In this document: positions 55,767 to 64,000 of the stretch, in pieces
Position numbering within the stretch: the first letter of the stretch is position 1
Layout of the letters: the number at the start of each line of letters is the position of its first letter
Origin: Methanobacterium sp. UBA44
Lineage (GTDB): Archaea; Methanobacteriota; Methanobacteria; Methanobacteriales; Methanobacteriaceae
Direction: 5' to 3'
Length of the DNA: 64,000 nt
Assembly (NCBI GenBank): GCA_002494885.1
Contig: DACV01000006.1
Location: forward strand, 62,001-126,000
Notes under the pieces: model-generated
Told to the model about the DNA's origin: nothing
Database searches by the model: none
The model's input: only the letters and a program-made list of their open reading frames with translations
Translations under genes and position numbers: made by a program

Positions 55767-56417
55767 ATTAAGCGACGATCGGCATGTGCATTGTTATTAG
55801 TCGTAACAATGGCAATGTGCATTATTCCTTCCTTTGGAGGGACAGTAAACCAGATTGCATCGGGAAATAGTGCAAAAATTGGTTTAAGCAAAGATGTAGA
55901 ACCTTTAGAAGTTAACGCGGCTTCTAAATACAAAAAATCCAAAAAAAAGATAGCAAAGAAGAAATACAAGAAAGTCAAGAAGTACAAAAAACCAAAAGTT
56001 TCTAAAAAATACAAGTACAAACGAGTAAAGGTAAGATACAAGTACAAGGGCAAATGGCAAACTAAGTGGACATATAGAAAAGTATATGCCAGTTCAAATT
56101 ACAAAACAAGCTATTATCGCACAAGTAGTGCTGGATGGACAAGTGATTCAAAATTAGATGCAATCATGAGATCCGGAGCGAAATATGGCTACAGGCGCGG
56201 TGTCAGTACTGCAGCTGCCATGCAAAAGGCGGGATCTGGAGATTGCTGGGCTATGAGCGAATATTTAAACAATAAACTCAAAAGTGCAGGATACCAATCA
56301 AGAATCATACAATATTCAACAAGTTATTCAAGTCAACACAGATCAGTTCAATTATATCAAGGAAAATGGATAACTGTTCCATACAGAGCTTATGGTTACA
56401 ATTCTATGTTTGTTTAA
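55767..56417 (+). CDS. Secreted Lys/Tyr-rich protein with transglutaminase-like C-terminal domain, probable AUU start
   Basis: From ATT 55767 it encodes a signal peptide (n-region IKRRS, h-region ACALLLVVTMAMCII), an about 60-residue basic stretch dense in KKYK/KYK repeats that may bind the negatively charged wall, and a C-terminal papain/transglutaminase-like domain (GDCWAMSEYLNNKL with catalytic-type Cys, then QHRSVQL with His). The third Asp of the triad is not evident. GGAGG at 55755-55759 lies 7 nt before ATT; no ATG, GTG or TTG follows soon enough to keep the signal peptide. A wall-modifying role (pseudomurein) is inferred. Probably 216 residues. Confidence 0.7.
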   Translation: MKRRSACALLLVVTMAMCIIPSFGGTVNQIASGNSAKIGLSKDVEPLEVNAASKYKKSKKKIAKKKYKKVKKYKKPKVSKKYKYKRVKVRYKYKGKWQTKWTYRKVYASSNYKTSYYRTSSAGWTSDSKLDAIMRSGAKYGYRRGVSTAAAMQKAGSGDCWAMSEYLNNKLKSAGYQSRIIQYSTSYSSQHRSVQLYQGKWITVPYRAYGYNSMFV

Positions 56418-56609
56418 ACAGATGAATTCTCCATAACGAACATATCCATTTACATTTGGGAGCGGTTGTAAATTAACAACTGCTAACATTTTATTTTAAT
56501 TTTTAAGTATTAATTTCATATTTAACAATTTTAAATTTTCCCTGAAAAATAATAAATACATTGATCATCAATTATTAACTATGTTATAATTCTGATAGGG
56601 GATATTAAA

Positions 56610-57008
56610 GTGTTTGAACTGGAATCAAAAGAATATGATATATTTATAAGCCATACTGGTGGAAAAGAAGAAGAATATTCAACATTTGAAGATAAACTGC
56701 AATCAGCGCACGATTTTGAATATAAAAATTACAGCCAGCTTGAAGAAGATAAAATAACAGAAGAATCCATTGAAAGTCAAATAAACCCTGTAGGGGCGGT
56801 CATTATTCTATCAGGATTATATAATAAATATAAAAATATTATTCAAAAGCAAATAGACATTGCAGTCAAGCTGGACAAACCTATAATTGTTATAAGACCA
56901 TTTGGAATGGAAGATATACCTCCAGAGCTTGAAAAAATTTCTGTGGACGTTATAGGATGGAATGCTCCCTGTATAGTTGATGCAATAGAAGAGAATTACC
57001 AAAATTAA
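56610..57008 (+). CDS. MTH538-type TIR-like domain protein
   Basis: A 132-residue protein of the PF08937 (MTH538/TIR-like) family: YDIFISHTGGKEEEYSTFEDKL opening, then the parallel strands VGAVIILSGLYN, KPIIVIRPFGMEDIPPEL and VDVIGWN. Residues around the TIR nucleotide site (Ser-His near 14-15 and Glu) partly match. Related ThsB proteins act in Thoeris defence; here no ThsA-like partner is beside it. GTG start with GGGGATATTAAA before it. Role uncertain: nucleotide signalling or a defence remnant. Confidence 0.8.
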   Translation: MFELESKEYDIFISHTGGKEEEYSTFEDKLQSAHDFEYKNYSQLEEDKITEESIESQINPVGAVIILSGLYNKYKNIIQKQIDIAVKLDKPIIVIRPFGMEDIPPELEKISVDVIGWNAPCIVDAIEENYQN

Positions 57009-57096
57009 AAAAAAATAAAAAGTTTGAAATCCATTACTGGGAGTTTAATATATTATTTTTAGAGGTCCAATTTAAAATTAAACCCCCTGAATAACA

Positions 57097-57879
57097 TCAT
57101 TGTTCTCTTTCTCTAATGACTTCCTTTTTGTATAGTACATCTTCTGAAGATATGTAATCATATATAAAAGCAGCCAGAACAGCTCCAACTATTGGACCAA
57201 TAACGTATATAGGGAAATAATTCCATAGGTTGTTTCCACCGAGAATTAAATCTGCTAAATAAGGTCCAAAAGTCCTTGCAGGATTTATGGATGCACCAGT
57301 GATATTTCCTATTGTGGTAATAACTCCTGCTACTGTAAAACCTATTGCAATACCTGCAAAACCGGGTGCAGCTCTTTTATCCACAGCAGATCCCATTATG
57401 ACCATCATCAAAAGAAAAGTACCAATTATTTCCACTAAAATTGCCTGAAAGTATCCAATTCCTTCAAACGGGGTTGTAGCACCAAGTCCTCCTACTGTAA
57501 CTGCCTGCATCCCAACGCTTGCAGCAAAAGCAAAACTTGCAATTGATGCCCCTATAAGCTGTGCAACTATGTAAGGAATAACCTCATTACTTGGAAACTT
57601 CTTGGTGGCCCAAAGCCCAAGTGTAACTGCTGGATTTATGTGACATCCAGAGATATGGCCTATAGCATAAATTAAAACAGTTACAGTGAGTCCGAAGGCT
57701 AATCCTATTGCTAACCAATCCCCTAAACCACCCAAAGTACCAATACCAATGTTAAATGGGTTGGGAGGTGTTGCTCCTCCGCTTATCATTAATGTAATCA
57801 CTGCAGCACCTGCCCCTATATAAACCAGGAAAAAGGTACCTATTAGTTCTGCTAAAAATCTTTTTTTAAGAGATATCAA
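57097..57879 (-). CDS. aqpM: Aquaporin AqpM
   Basis: A six-helix water/glycerol (and gas) channel of 260 residues. NPA boxes: GCHINPAVTLG (about 80-90) and GASINPARTFGP (about 205-216). The archaeal AqpM has a long loop between helices 1 and 2, seen here. TTG start 57879, with GGTGAT before; a GTG start three codons up is inside the ribosome site. Downstream of the DUF2180/DUF2193 genes with 12 bp between, so co-transcribed. Confidence 0.93.
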   Translation of the reverse strand: MISLKKRFLAELIGTFFLVYIGAGAAVITLMISGGATPPNPFNIGIGTLGGLGDWLAIGLAFGLTVTVLIYAIGHISGCHINPAVTLGLWATKKFPSNEVIPYIVAQLIGASIASFAFAASVGMQAVTVGGLGATTPFEGIGYFQAILVEIIGTFLLMMVIMGSAVDKRAAPGFAGIAIGFTVAGVITTIGNITGASINPARTFGPYLADLILGGNNLWNYFPIYVIGPIVGAVLAAFIYDYISSEDVLYKKEVIREREQ

Positions 57880-57890
57880 TTTTATCACCT

Positions 57891-58100
57891 TTAACCGCTT
57901 TGAAAAGCTTCATAACACCATTCGCATAAGAATCTGGGGAGTGGTTTTTCATGTTTTTTGCTTGGAAAAGGGAAGCTACCCTCCCATATTTCAACTTTCT
58001 CATGTATTAGATGATCTTTGCAGATGCCCATGCCGCAGACTATGCATATAGCCAGAGCATCTGTATCTTTACCTTCCAAAGCACACATGTAGCATTTCAT
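57891..58100 (-). CDS. DUF2180 zinc-finger-like protein
   Basis: A 69-residue protein with ordered Cys and His pairs: MKCYMCALEG, ICIVCGMGICKDHLI, and FLCEWCYEAF, probably binding two zinc ions in a B-box or RING-like way. Start ATG 58100 after GGTGAAAAA. It lies between DUF2193 (35 bp up) and aqpM (12 bp down) on the same strand. Function unknown. Confidence 0.85.
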   Translation of the reverse strand: MKCYMCALEGKDTDALAICIVCGMGICKDHLIHEKVEIWEGSFPFPSKKHEKPLPRFLCEWCYEAFQSG

Positions 58101-58135
58101 TTTTTTCACCTTTTAAATAAAAAATTAGGGGAGAG

Positions 58136-59635
58136 TTATACAGCTTCTCTCCACTGACAGTAGTGGTGTCTGAAGTCAACAAGACATGCTGAAGCACAGT
58201 TTTTACATGCTCTGACTGGTGATGCAGGTGTTTCTTTATGTAGCGCTATAATATTGGTCATCATGGTGGCAGTTATTGGTTCACTGGTAATCAAACAAGG
58301 ATAATCTGCTAATCTCATTAGGGATGAGAATCTAACTGTTATAGCGCATGCAGGATATGTGTATCTTTGAGGATTCATTATAACTTCATTTGTATCTATT
58401 GGATCTAAATTGACTTTGAATCCTGCTACTTTTGGTTCTAATTTTCCTTCACTTCCGTTCATCATTCTTCTTGCTTCATCTAAGCTTTTCCATCCTCTGT
58501 AAATTGTGTCCATGAAATCGCAGTTGTGAAGTTCTGCTGCAGCTCCTCTTGTTGGGTTAAGCTGCACATAGTTGTGGAACCTTCTTGTAAGTAACTCAAC
58601 TACTGTTGGAGCATTAAATCCATCTAATTCCAGTATATATTCTACTGCACATGCAGCAGACCCTGTGGCTACTGATAATAGTTGATATTCACTTTTAACA
58701 CTACCCACAGCATTTTTAAGAGTTGATTCCATCACATCAGTTGTGGCTTCGATTATGGCCATTATAACATCGTCTTTACACATATTGTAGGTTGATTGTG
58801 ATATATGGTGAGATATATCCCCAACACAGTATGCAGGAACAGTTACTATGTTTCCATAGTGTACTCCATCTTCAACAGCAGCCATGACTGTTCCTTTCAT
58901 TTTTTTCTTGTATTCGGCCATATATTTTCTTACATCGAAGGATTTATGACCTAATGAGTCCATAAGTTTTGCCTGCGCTTCTACTGGAGTTTTATATATG
59001 GATTTAACCATTTCTATTTCTTGTTTAATGGCTTCTGTTAGAGGTACTCCTTCTTCTATTTTGTTGGCGAAAATTTCTCCTATACCGTAAGAAGTGTTCA
59101 TTCCCCATGATTTGGCGGCTAATATGGCTTGTTTATGGTCCTCGGGTATATCAGTCTTTTTTAATATCTGATTTACTACATTGCTTGTGCTCCCTGGAAT
59201 TAATGCAAAGTCAACAACGCATGTTGGCCCGTAAAATCCAGCATACCTTCGTACAGAGTCCAGTCCTATAATGTCCTCTGATTTTTCAATAGTTTCTACA
59301 AATTTATCTGCGCTTTTTTTAAAGGCATCGTCTTCTTCGTATAATATTTCAAGTATTGCAGGTGTTTGGTAGTGTTCTACAAAGGGATCGTCTTCAGGTC
59401 TTACAAAATCTGTAAGTCCAGTTAATGTGTTGTAATGGGTGTTAATTGAATCTACATGAAGGTTAATTACAGCTTCACTTTGTCCATCAACGGCTTTCAT
59501 TTCATTAGCTACATCTACGTAAGCCTTGGTATGTTCCATTTTAAATTCATGTCCTCTATATTTTTTTACAGTATCTACATCTGCCCTTTGGGCCGCAAGA
59601 GCCTCATTTACCATTTTTTTATATAGTTCTGACAT
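58136..59635 (-). CDS. DUF2193 family methanogen protein
   Basis: A 499-residue soluble, mostly helical protein characteristic of methanogens (PF09959). Seen: MSELYKKMVNEALAAQ, NLHVDSINTHYNTLTGLTDF, GDISHHISQS, VATGSAACAVEY and a Cys/His-rich end (RACKNCASACLVDFRHHYC), which looks like a metal or Fe-S site. Its activity is not known to me. Start ATG 59635 after GGTGATAGAT. First gene of the operon DUF2193-DUF2180-aqpM. The Cys-rich end deserves attention. Confidence 0.88.
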   Translation of the reverse strand: MSELYKKMVNEALAAQRADVDTVKKYRGHEFKMEHTKAYVDVANEMKAVDGQSEAVINLHVDSINTHYNTLTGLTDFVRPEDDPFVEHYQTPAILEILYEEDDAFKKSADKFVETIEKSEDIIGLDSVRRYAGFYGPTCVVDFALIPGSTSNVVNQILKKTDIPEDHKQAILAAKSWGMNTSYGIGEIFANKIEEGVPLTEAIKQEIEMVKSIYKTPVEAQAKLMDSLGHKSFDVRKYMAEYKKKMKGTVMAAVEDGVHYGNIVTVPAYCVGDISHHISQSTYNMCKDDVIMAIIEATTDVMESTLKNAVGSVKSEYQLLSVATGSAACAVEYILELDGFNAPTVVELLTRRFHNYVQLNPTRGAAAELHNCDFMDTIYRGWKSLDEARRMMNGSEGKLEPKVAGFKVNLDPIDTNEVIMNPQRYTYPACAITVRFSSLMRLADYPCLITSEPITATMMTNIIALHKETPASPVRACKNCASACLVDFRHHYCQWREAV

Positions 59636-59889
59636 ATCTATCACCACGTCTACATTATGTTATTCTAAATATAATTATTTTTTGGTATATTAACCGTTTA
59701 AAAAAGTATAACCCTAAAATCGGCTAAAATAAAAAAAATAATTTATTTAATTATTTATTAAGGATTTTAAATCTTTAAATAGTATTAAAAATACCCTTAT
59801 CGATTTAATAATATTTAAAAGAGAATTAAAAAAATACTATATCTTTAATATGGTCTTATTCTAAATTTGAACAATAATATGCCATTTGA

Positions 59890-60378
59890 TTAAAATCTAC
59901 AGCTGCGCATTCCTCTCTTTTTCAGGTACTGTTGATGATATTCTTCAGCATTGTAAAATTTGTATTTGTCTGCCGGGACGATTTCTGTCACTATATCTCT
60001 GTTATAACTCCCTGAAAGTTTTTCTTTTGATTTTTTAGCAGATTTTCCCTGTTCATCATCATAATAAAAAATGATTGATCTGTACTGCTCTCCAATATCC
60101 GGGCCCTGTCTATTAAGTGTTGTAGGGTCGTGAATTTCCCAGAAGATATTAAGTAACTGTTCATAACTTACGTCTGAAGGGTTATAAGTCACTTTTACTG
60201 TTTCAGCGTGACCAGTTTTGCCTGAGCATACTTTTTCATAGGTGGGATTTTCAGTATGACCACCCATATAACCTACCGCGGTGGATACAACTCCTTTTGT
60301 ATTTCGAAATTCCTCTTCAACTCCCCAGAAACATCCTGCTCCGAATGCAGCTTTTTTAAGTTTGGTTTCATCATTCAT
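59890..60378 (-). CDS. msrA: Peptide methionine sulfoxide reductase A
   Basis: Reduces methionine-S-sulfoxide in oxidised proteins. A 162-residue protein: GAGCFWGVEEEF with the catalytic Cys16, VGYMGGHTENPTYEKVCSGKTGHAE, EIHDPTTLNRQGPDIGEQYRS, and a C-terminal Cys (GMRSCRF) that can resolve the disulfide. AAGGTGTTAAA precedes the ATG. Stands alone; consistent with oxidative-stress defence elsewhere in the window. Confidence 0.96.
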   Translation of the reverse strand: MNDETKLKKAAFGAGCFWGVEEEFRNTKGVVSTAVGYMGGHTENPTYEKVCSGKTGHAETVKVTYNPSDVSYEQLLNIFWEIHDPTTLNRQGPDIGEQYRSIIFYYDDEQGKSAKKSKEKLSGSYNRDIVTEIVPADKYKFYNAEEYHQQYLKKRGMRSCRF

Positions 60379-60547
60379 TTTAACACCTTATTTTTATAAT
60401 AAGAACTTCAACTTTTTTAATACGTATGATTTGAATCTTATTATAAATATTTTTTACAGGTTTATGTGATCTCAAACTTAATATATATCCCCTTTAAATT
60501 TCCTAAAAAGCCAAATCAGAAATAATAATGGTAAATTGGGAATAAAA

Positions 60548-60556
60548 TTTTATATG
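60548..60556 (+). promoter_or_regulatory. TATA box giving a probably leaderless ABC-2 operon message
   Basis: TTTTATATG about 27 bp before the ATG at 60579. With standard archaeal spacing the transcript begins at or next to the start codon; there is no ribosome site in between. Confidence 0.5.
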
Positions 60557-60578
60557 TTTCAAAGTCAATCCTATATAG

Positions 60579-61475
60579 ATGATAAAAATAAGTTCCCTAT
60601 CTAAATATTTCGGTAAAATACACGCTTTGGATAATTTAGACCTTGAAATAAATAAAGGGGAGCTATTAGGAATAATAGGGCCTAATGGGGCCGGTAAAAC
60701 CACAGCAATAAGAATTATATGTGGTATTTTAAAACCTGATTCTGGCGATGTAGTTGTTAATGGTTACAGTGTTTTAAAGGACCCAATAATGGTTAAATCA
60801 ATGATAGGTTACCTTCCAGAAGAACCGAATCTTTATGAGAGATTTAAAGCGCGTGACCTTCTAAGATACTTTGGGGAACTGTACGGTGTTCCAAAAGATA
60901 ATCTTAATAACAGAATTAACGAACTTTTAGAACTTGTTGGGATGGAAAACCGTGCAGAACATAGAATAAACACGTTTTCAAAGGGATTACGCCAGAGAAT
61001 TGCTATTGCAAGAGCACTGATACATGATCCTCAGATAATCATATTTGATGAACCTACAATGGGACTTGATCCAGCAACATCTCTGGCAATCAGGGGATTT
61101 ATTGAAAACCTTAAAGGTGAAAAAACAATTGTTTTATGCACCCATTACATGGATGAAGCCGATACTCTCTGCGATCGCGTGGCCATTTTAAACGGTGGAA
61201 AAGTAAGGGATATGGGAACTCCTGAATATCTAAAAGCCAAAATCCACGGAGATATAATACTTGAAATAAAAATTCAAAATCAAAATATTGATACTGAAAA
61301 AATTCATTCTTTAAGTTCTGTTGAAAGTGTTAATTTAAACGGGAAGAATCTCTCCATATCTCTAAGTTCAAAACAGGAAATATCTGATATATTAAGATTA
61401 ATTGGAAATAATATGATATCTATTAATACTAAAGAACCATCATTGGAGGATGTTTTTATACATTCAATAAAATAG
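60579..61475 (+). CDS. ABC-2 type transporter ATPase (NatA-like)
   Basis: A 298-residue ATPase. Walker A GPNGAGKTT (34-42), Q-loop GYLPEEPNLYER, signature FSKGLRQRIAIARAL, Walker B IIFDEPTMGLDP, and switch His in CTHYMDEADTLC. After this a C-terminal regulatory part (about 215-298) typical of exporter ATPases. Operon with two permeases, 18 bp to the first. Substrate unknown (sodium, drug or glycan export are typical). Confidence 0.92.
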   Translation: MIKISSLSKYFGKIHALDNLDLEINKGELLGIIGPNGAGKTTAIRIICGILKPDSGDVVVNGYSVLKDPIMVKSMIGYLPEEPNLYERFKARDLLRYFGELYGVPKDNLNNRINELLELVGMENRAEHRINTFSKGLRQRIAIARALIHDPQIIIFDEPTMGLDPATSLAIRGFIENLKGEKTIVLCTHYMDEADTLCDRVAILNGGKVRDMGTPEYLKAKIHGDIILEIKIQNQNIDTEKIHSLSSVESVNLNGKNLSISLSSKQEISDILRLIGNNMISINTKEPSLEDVFIHSIK

Positions 61476-61492
61476 TGCTTTGAGGATTATTC

Positions 61493-62686
61493 ATGAGATT
61501 TTTAAAAATAACAAAGTGGGAACTTAAAAATACTCTTTCAAGTAAAAAGTTCATCACAATAATTATTTTGCAATTCGGGCTACTTATACTAATGATGAGC
61601 TTTTTTAATATGTTTATTGGAAGTATAGAATCTGAAGATGGTATTTCATTATCTCCTTCTCTTTCCAAATTTGCATCCATTGATGTTTCAGATAATAATA
61701 GCTTCATTATTACTAATTTAAATAAAGAGGTACTTGACATAAGATTGGTAGATTATAATAATTCATTAAAACGTTTAAGGGATGGAAAAACCACTGCGAT
61801 TATAGTTTCTCCTGAAAATCCCAGGGAAAAAATAGAATCATTTCAAACCATTAATATTGATCTTTACATAAATTCAGAAGATCCAAAACAATCTGTAGTT
61901 TTAAATGAAGTAAATTCTACATTAGAAGCCTTATCAACATCAATTTCCGATGAATGGATCAATTCATTGATACCTCCCGAAAAAATAGTGGATCCAGAGG
62001 TTAAAGAGGAAAAAAAGGGAGAATTCTTACCTTTACAGATTATAAAGAAAATGATGATTGCAATATTACTTTTCCTTCCTCTTTTTCTCTTTGGAAATAT
62101 GGTTGTTGATAGTATCGTGGGAGAAAAGGAGAGGAAGACAGGGGAAATAATTATTGCAATGCCTTTAAGCCATAGTGACATTATAATGGGTAAAAACCTG
62201 GCCATAATTTTGATAATTGCCCTTCAAACTGCTATATGGATTATAACGCTTCTAATTGCAGGATTCAACATTAAAAATCCTCAGTTAGTTTATCTAATTG
62301 TTTTATTGACTTCTGTTCCAATTATTGGTATTACAAGTGTTATTGCCACCTATTCAAAAAATTACAAAGAAGCAGAAATTGGATTAAGCCTTGTTTACAT
62401 TATTATGGTTGGATTTTTAATCATTCCCGCACTTGCATATATCTCTACCCGATCTTTATCATCTAATATATCTCCAATGACTTTGGTAATGCGTATTTTT
62501 TCGGGAGAAGCCATATCTGGAGTTGATTTCATTATTCCTATTTTTTCAATCTTAATGGTAAGTCTCATTTCATTCTGGACATCAATTAAGCTGTTTAAAC
62601 GAGATGATATGGTATTTGGCCCAAGACCTAACCTCATTCGAATTATAATGGATTTTTTGGGCATTAAAAAAAGGGAGTTTAAATAA
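61493..62686 (+). CDS. ABC-2 type transporter permease
   Basis: A 397-residue membrane protein. One N-terminal helix (about 20-40), an extracytoplasmic region of about 150 residues, then five to six helices (about 178-375). The segment GEKERKTGEIIIAMPLSHSDIIMGKNLA after the second helix is the conserved ABC-2 coupling motif (E-R-K-T-G-E). GAGGA precedes ATG. Pairs with the permease at 62805. Confidence 0.88.
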   Translation: MRFLKITKWELKNTLSSKKFITIIILQFGLLILMMSFFNMFIGSIESEDGISLSPSLSKFASIDVSDNNSFIITNLNKEVLDIRLVDYNNSLKRLRDGKTTAIIVSPENPREKIESFQTINIDLYINSEDPKQSVVLNEVNSTLEALSTSISDEWINSLIPPEKIVDPEVKEEKKGEFLPLQIIKKMMIAILLFLPLFLFGNMVVDSIVGEKERKTGEIIIAMPLSHSDIIMGKNLAIILIIALQTAIWIITLLIAGFNIKNPQLVYLIVLLTSVPIIGITSVIATYSKNYKEAEIGLSLVYIIMVGFLIIPALAYISTRSLSSNISPMTLVMRIFSGEAISGVDFIIPIFSILMVSLISFWTSIKLFKRDDMVFGPRPNLIRIIMDFLGIKKREFK

Positions 62687-62804
62687 TCTAAAAAATCATG
62701 TTTAAAAGCTAATTTACTATTGAAATTAATCAATAGTGCACCTATTAAATTGAAATAAAATGTAAATTTATTGATTTTATTAACTGTAAGTGAAAGGAGA
62801 TAAA

Positions 62805-63944
62805 ATGAAGTTAATGGTTCTTTCAAAAAAGGAAGCTCAAGATATACTCACCAACAAAATTTATATCTTGCTGGTATTTGTTCAGATATTCATAATTTTT
62901 GGAGCATTGGGATTAGGGATGGTAAGCTCCGTAGTAACTGATCCAGGGCTTCTTGACAAATATGGGGCAACATCTTCACTAAAAGTGGGTATTTCAGAGG
63001 ATTTAAAGAATACAAGTATTGTTAATAATCTAAAAGATCAAAATTTAAATCTTGTTTTCTTTAAAGATATGGAAGAAGCTGATAAACAGCTTGGATCACA
63101 GCTTGTTGCAGTAATTAGAGTATCACCTCCTCCAGAAGAGAATATACTTTTTCAATCAGATACATCAAACCCTTTTTATCCTGCAGTATCTGAAAAAATA
63201 AATAGTGCTGTGGATAAATTCAAATTAGAGAAAAAACTAAAATCTGCAGGAATAAGCGAGGATTTAATAGAAAAAATTGAAAATCCGATTATCTTAAATA
63301 AAATAACAATTAACAACGATAATCTCTCAGATCTGGCTATGAATACCTCTTATTTTGTCGAAATAATCTATGGATTTATAGTTCCTTTTGTGCTGCTTCT
63401 TCCATTTTTCCTGGCAAGTAACATAGTAACAGACAGCATAGTGGGCGAAAGGGAAAGAAAAACATTTGAAATACTCCTTATGGCACCTGTTTCAAGTTCA
63501 ATGGTTATAATTGGAAAAATATTGCCTATATTCTCATTTGCAATGATTCAAGGCATTACATGGGCCATTTTATTGGATATACTTGGCGTACCTATTTATA
63601 ATCTTTTTATACTTATTTTAATCATGATTTTGGTTGGTTTAGCTTTTATAGGATTTGGAATACTGATTTCAATGTTTGTAGATAGTACAAAAGAAGCTAA
63701 CTCGGCAATTACTCTTACTTTGATGTTTGCATCGTTTATACTGTTTATACCTTTATTTATGAAAGTTCCCTATTTTGAAAGCATCCTAAACTTTATTCCA
63801 ACAGTTTTAATGGTTAAAATGGCCTCATCACCATCATTTGAACCCTCATCCATGATTTACTTAATCCCAACATTTTTACTCTCAACTTTAATATTCGGAT
63901 TAACTGTAAGGTATTTCAGGCATGAAAGAGCAATACGCTTATAA
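62805..63944 (+). CDS. ABC-2 type transporter permease, second subunit
   Basis: A 379-residue protein with the same layout as the preceding one: N-terminal helix, a periplasmic-like domain with GDPS-like loops, then helices with GERERKTFEILLMAPVSSSMVIIGKIL (coupling motif) and several more helices. The two permeases are paralogous, forming a heterodimer. GGAGAT lies 3 nt before ATG 62805; a GTG at 62790 is upstream of the ribosome site. The last gene in the window. Confidence 0.88.
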   Translation: MKLMVLSKKEAQDILTNKIYILLVFVQIFIIFGALGLGMVSSVVTDPGLLDKYGATSSLKVGISEDLKNTSIVNNLKDQNLNLVFFKDMEEADKQLGSQLVAVIRVSPPPEENILFQSDTSNPFYPAVSEKINSAVDKFKLEKKLKSAGISEDLIEKIENPIILNKITINNDNLSDLAMNTSYFVEIIYGFIVPFVLLLPFFLASNIVTDSIVGERERKTFEILLMAPVSSSMVIIGKILPIFSFAMIQGITWAILLDILGVPIYNLFILILIMILVGLAFIGFGILISMFVDSTKEANSAITLTLMFASFILFIPLFMKVPYFESILNFIPTVLMVKMASSPSFEPSSMIYLIPTFLLSTLIFGLTVRYFRHERAIRL

Positions 63945-64000
63945 AAATTGTGTTAATCACTTTAAAGTAGTTAAAAAGGATTCCACGAAAATAAATTCCA

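Overview
The window reads as chromosomal DNA of a mesophilic methanogenic archaeon of the Methanobacteriales, most likely the genus Methanobacterium. Evidence seen in the sequence: AT-rich DNA; genes preceded by AGGTGAT or GGAGG ribosome-binding sites, with occasional GTG and TTG starts; archaeal TATA boxes; and marker genes such as the DNA polymerase D small subunit (DP1), an MsvR-type V4R regulator, AqpM, DUF2193/DUF2180, an MTH538-type TIR-like protein and FmdE. The genus is an inference from gene content; no marker rRNA is present.

Layout. 0-5 kb: end of a class II aldolase gene, polB (DP1), a secreted small protein, cobJ fused to a Cys-rich domain, a DUF488 protein and a Rossmann/winged-helix regulator. 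5-13 kb: lysA-dapF, a complete IS630-type insertion sequence with a slippery A8 frameshift, a glycosyltransferase-epimerase pair, argD and cyclophilin. 13-26 kb: GAF protein, CrtC/AttH-like protein, RsbW-like ATPase, OGG1-type and AAG-type glycosylases, a dead agmatinase, a second Rossmann/winged-helix regulator with a dead paralogue, LemA-HtpX and HisF. 26-32 kb: an FmdE-like protein and a four-gene metal-chelate (iron or corrinoid) ABC operon with an embedded methyltransferase. 32-39 kb is a decaying region: a PAS protein cut off from its kinase, broken genes, gdhA between two 24-bp repeats, an SMC-like ATPase remnant, tRNA-Arg(TCG) with a 271-bp terminal-inverted-repeat element at its 3' end, and a YdeI gene with an amber stop. 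39-47 kb: an XPD/DinG helicase, cbiL, and a redox-stress block (msvR, hcp, fprA, broken rubrerythrin, CoA-disulfide-reductase-like flavoprotein) with inverted-repeat operators visible at two promoters. 47-53 kb: an arsenic block (arsM with a one-base deletion, arsR, DGC protein, arsenate-reductase-like phosphatase), DUF166 and a DsrE-like/Fe-S/zinc-ribbon cluster. 53-64 kb: site-2 protease, moeA, a secreted Lys/Tyr-rich protein with a probable AUU start, an orphan TIR-like protein, aqpM-DUF2180-DUF2193, msrA and an ABC-2 exporter operon.

Two themes stand out. First, the window carries a family of short non-coding hairpin-rich elements. Two large copies share an exact 68-nt block, and smaller relatives lie beside or inside gene ends and broken genes. 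Second, there is much gene decay: about ten frameshifted, nonsense or truncated genes, often next to those elements. No CRISPR array, rRNA or intact prophage was seen. The strongest functional stories are the MsvR regulon with its operators, the sulfur-relay-like cluster at 49.9-52.8 kb, and the methyltransferase-containing metal-chelate importer.
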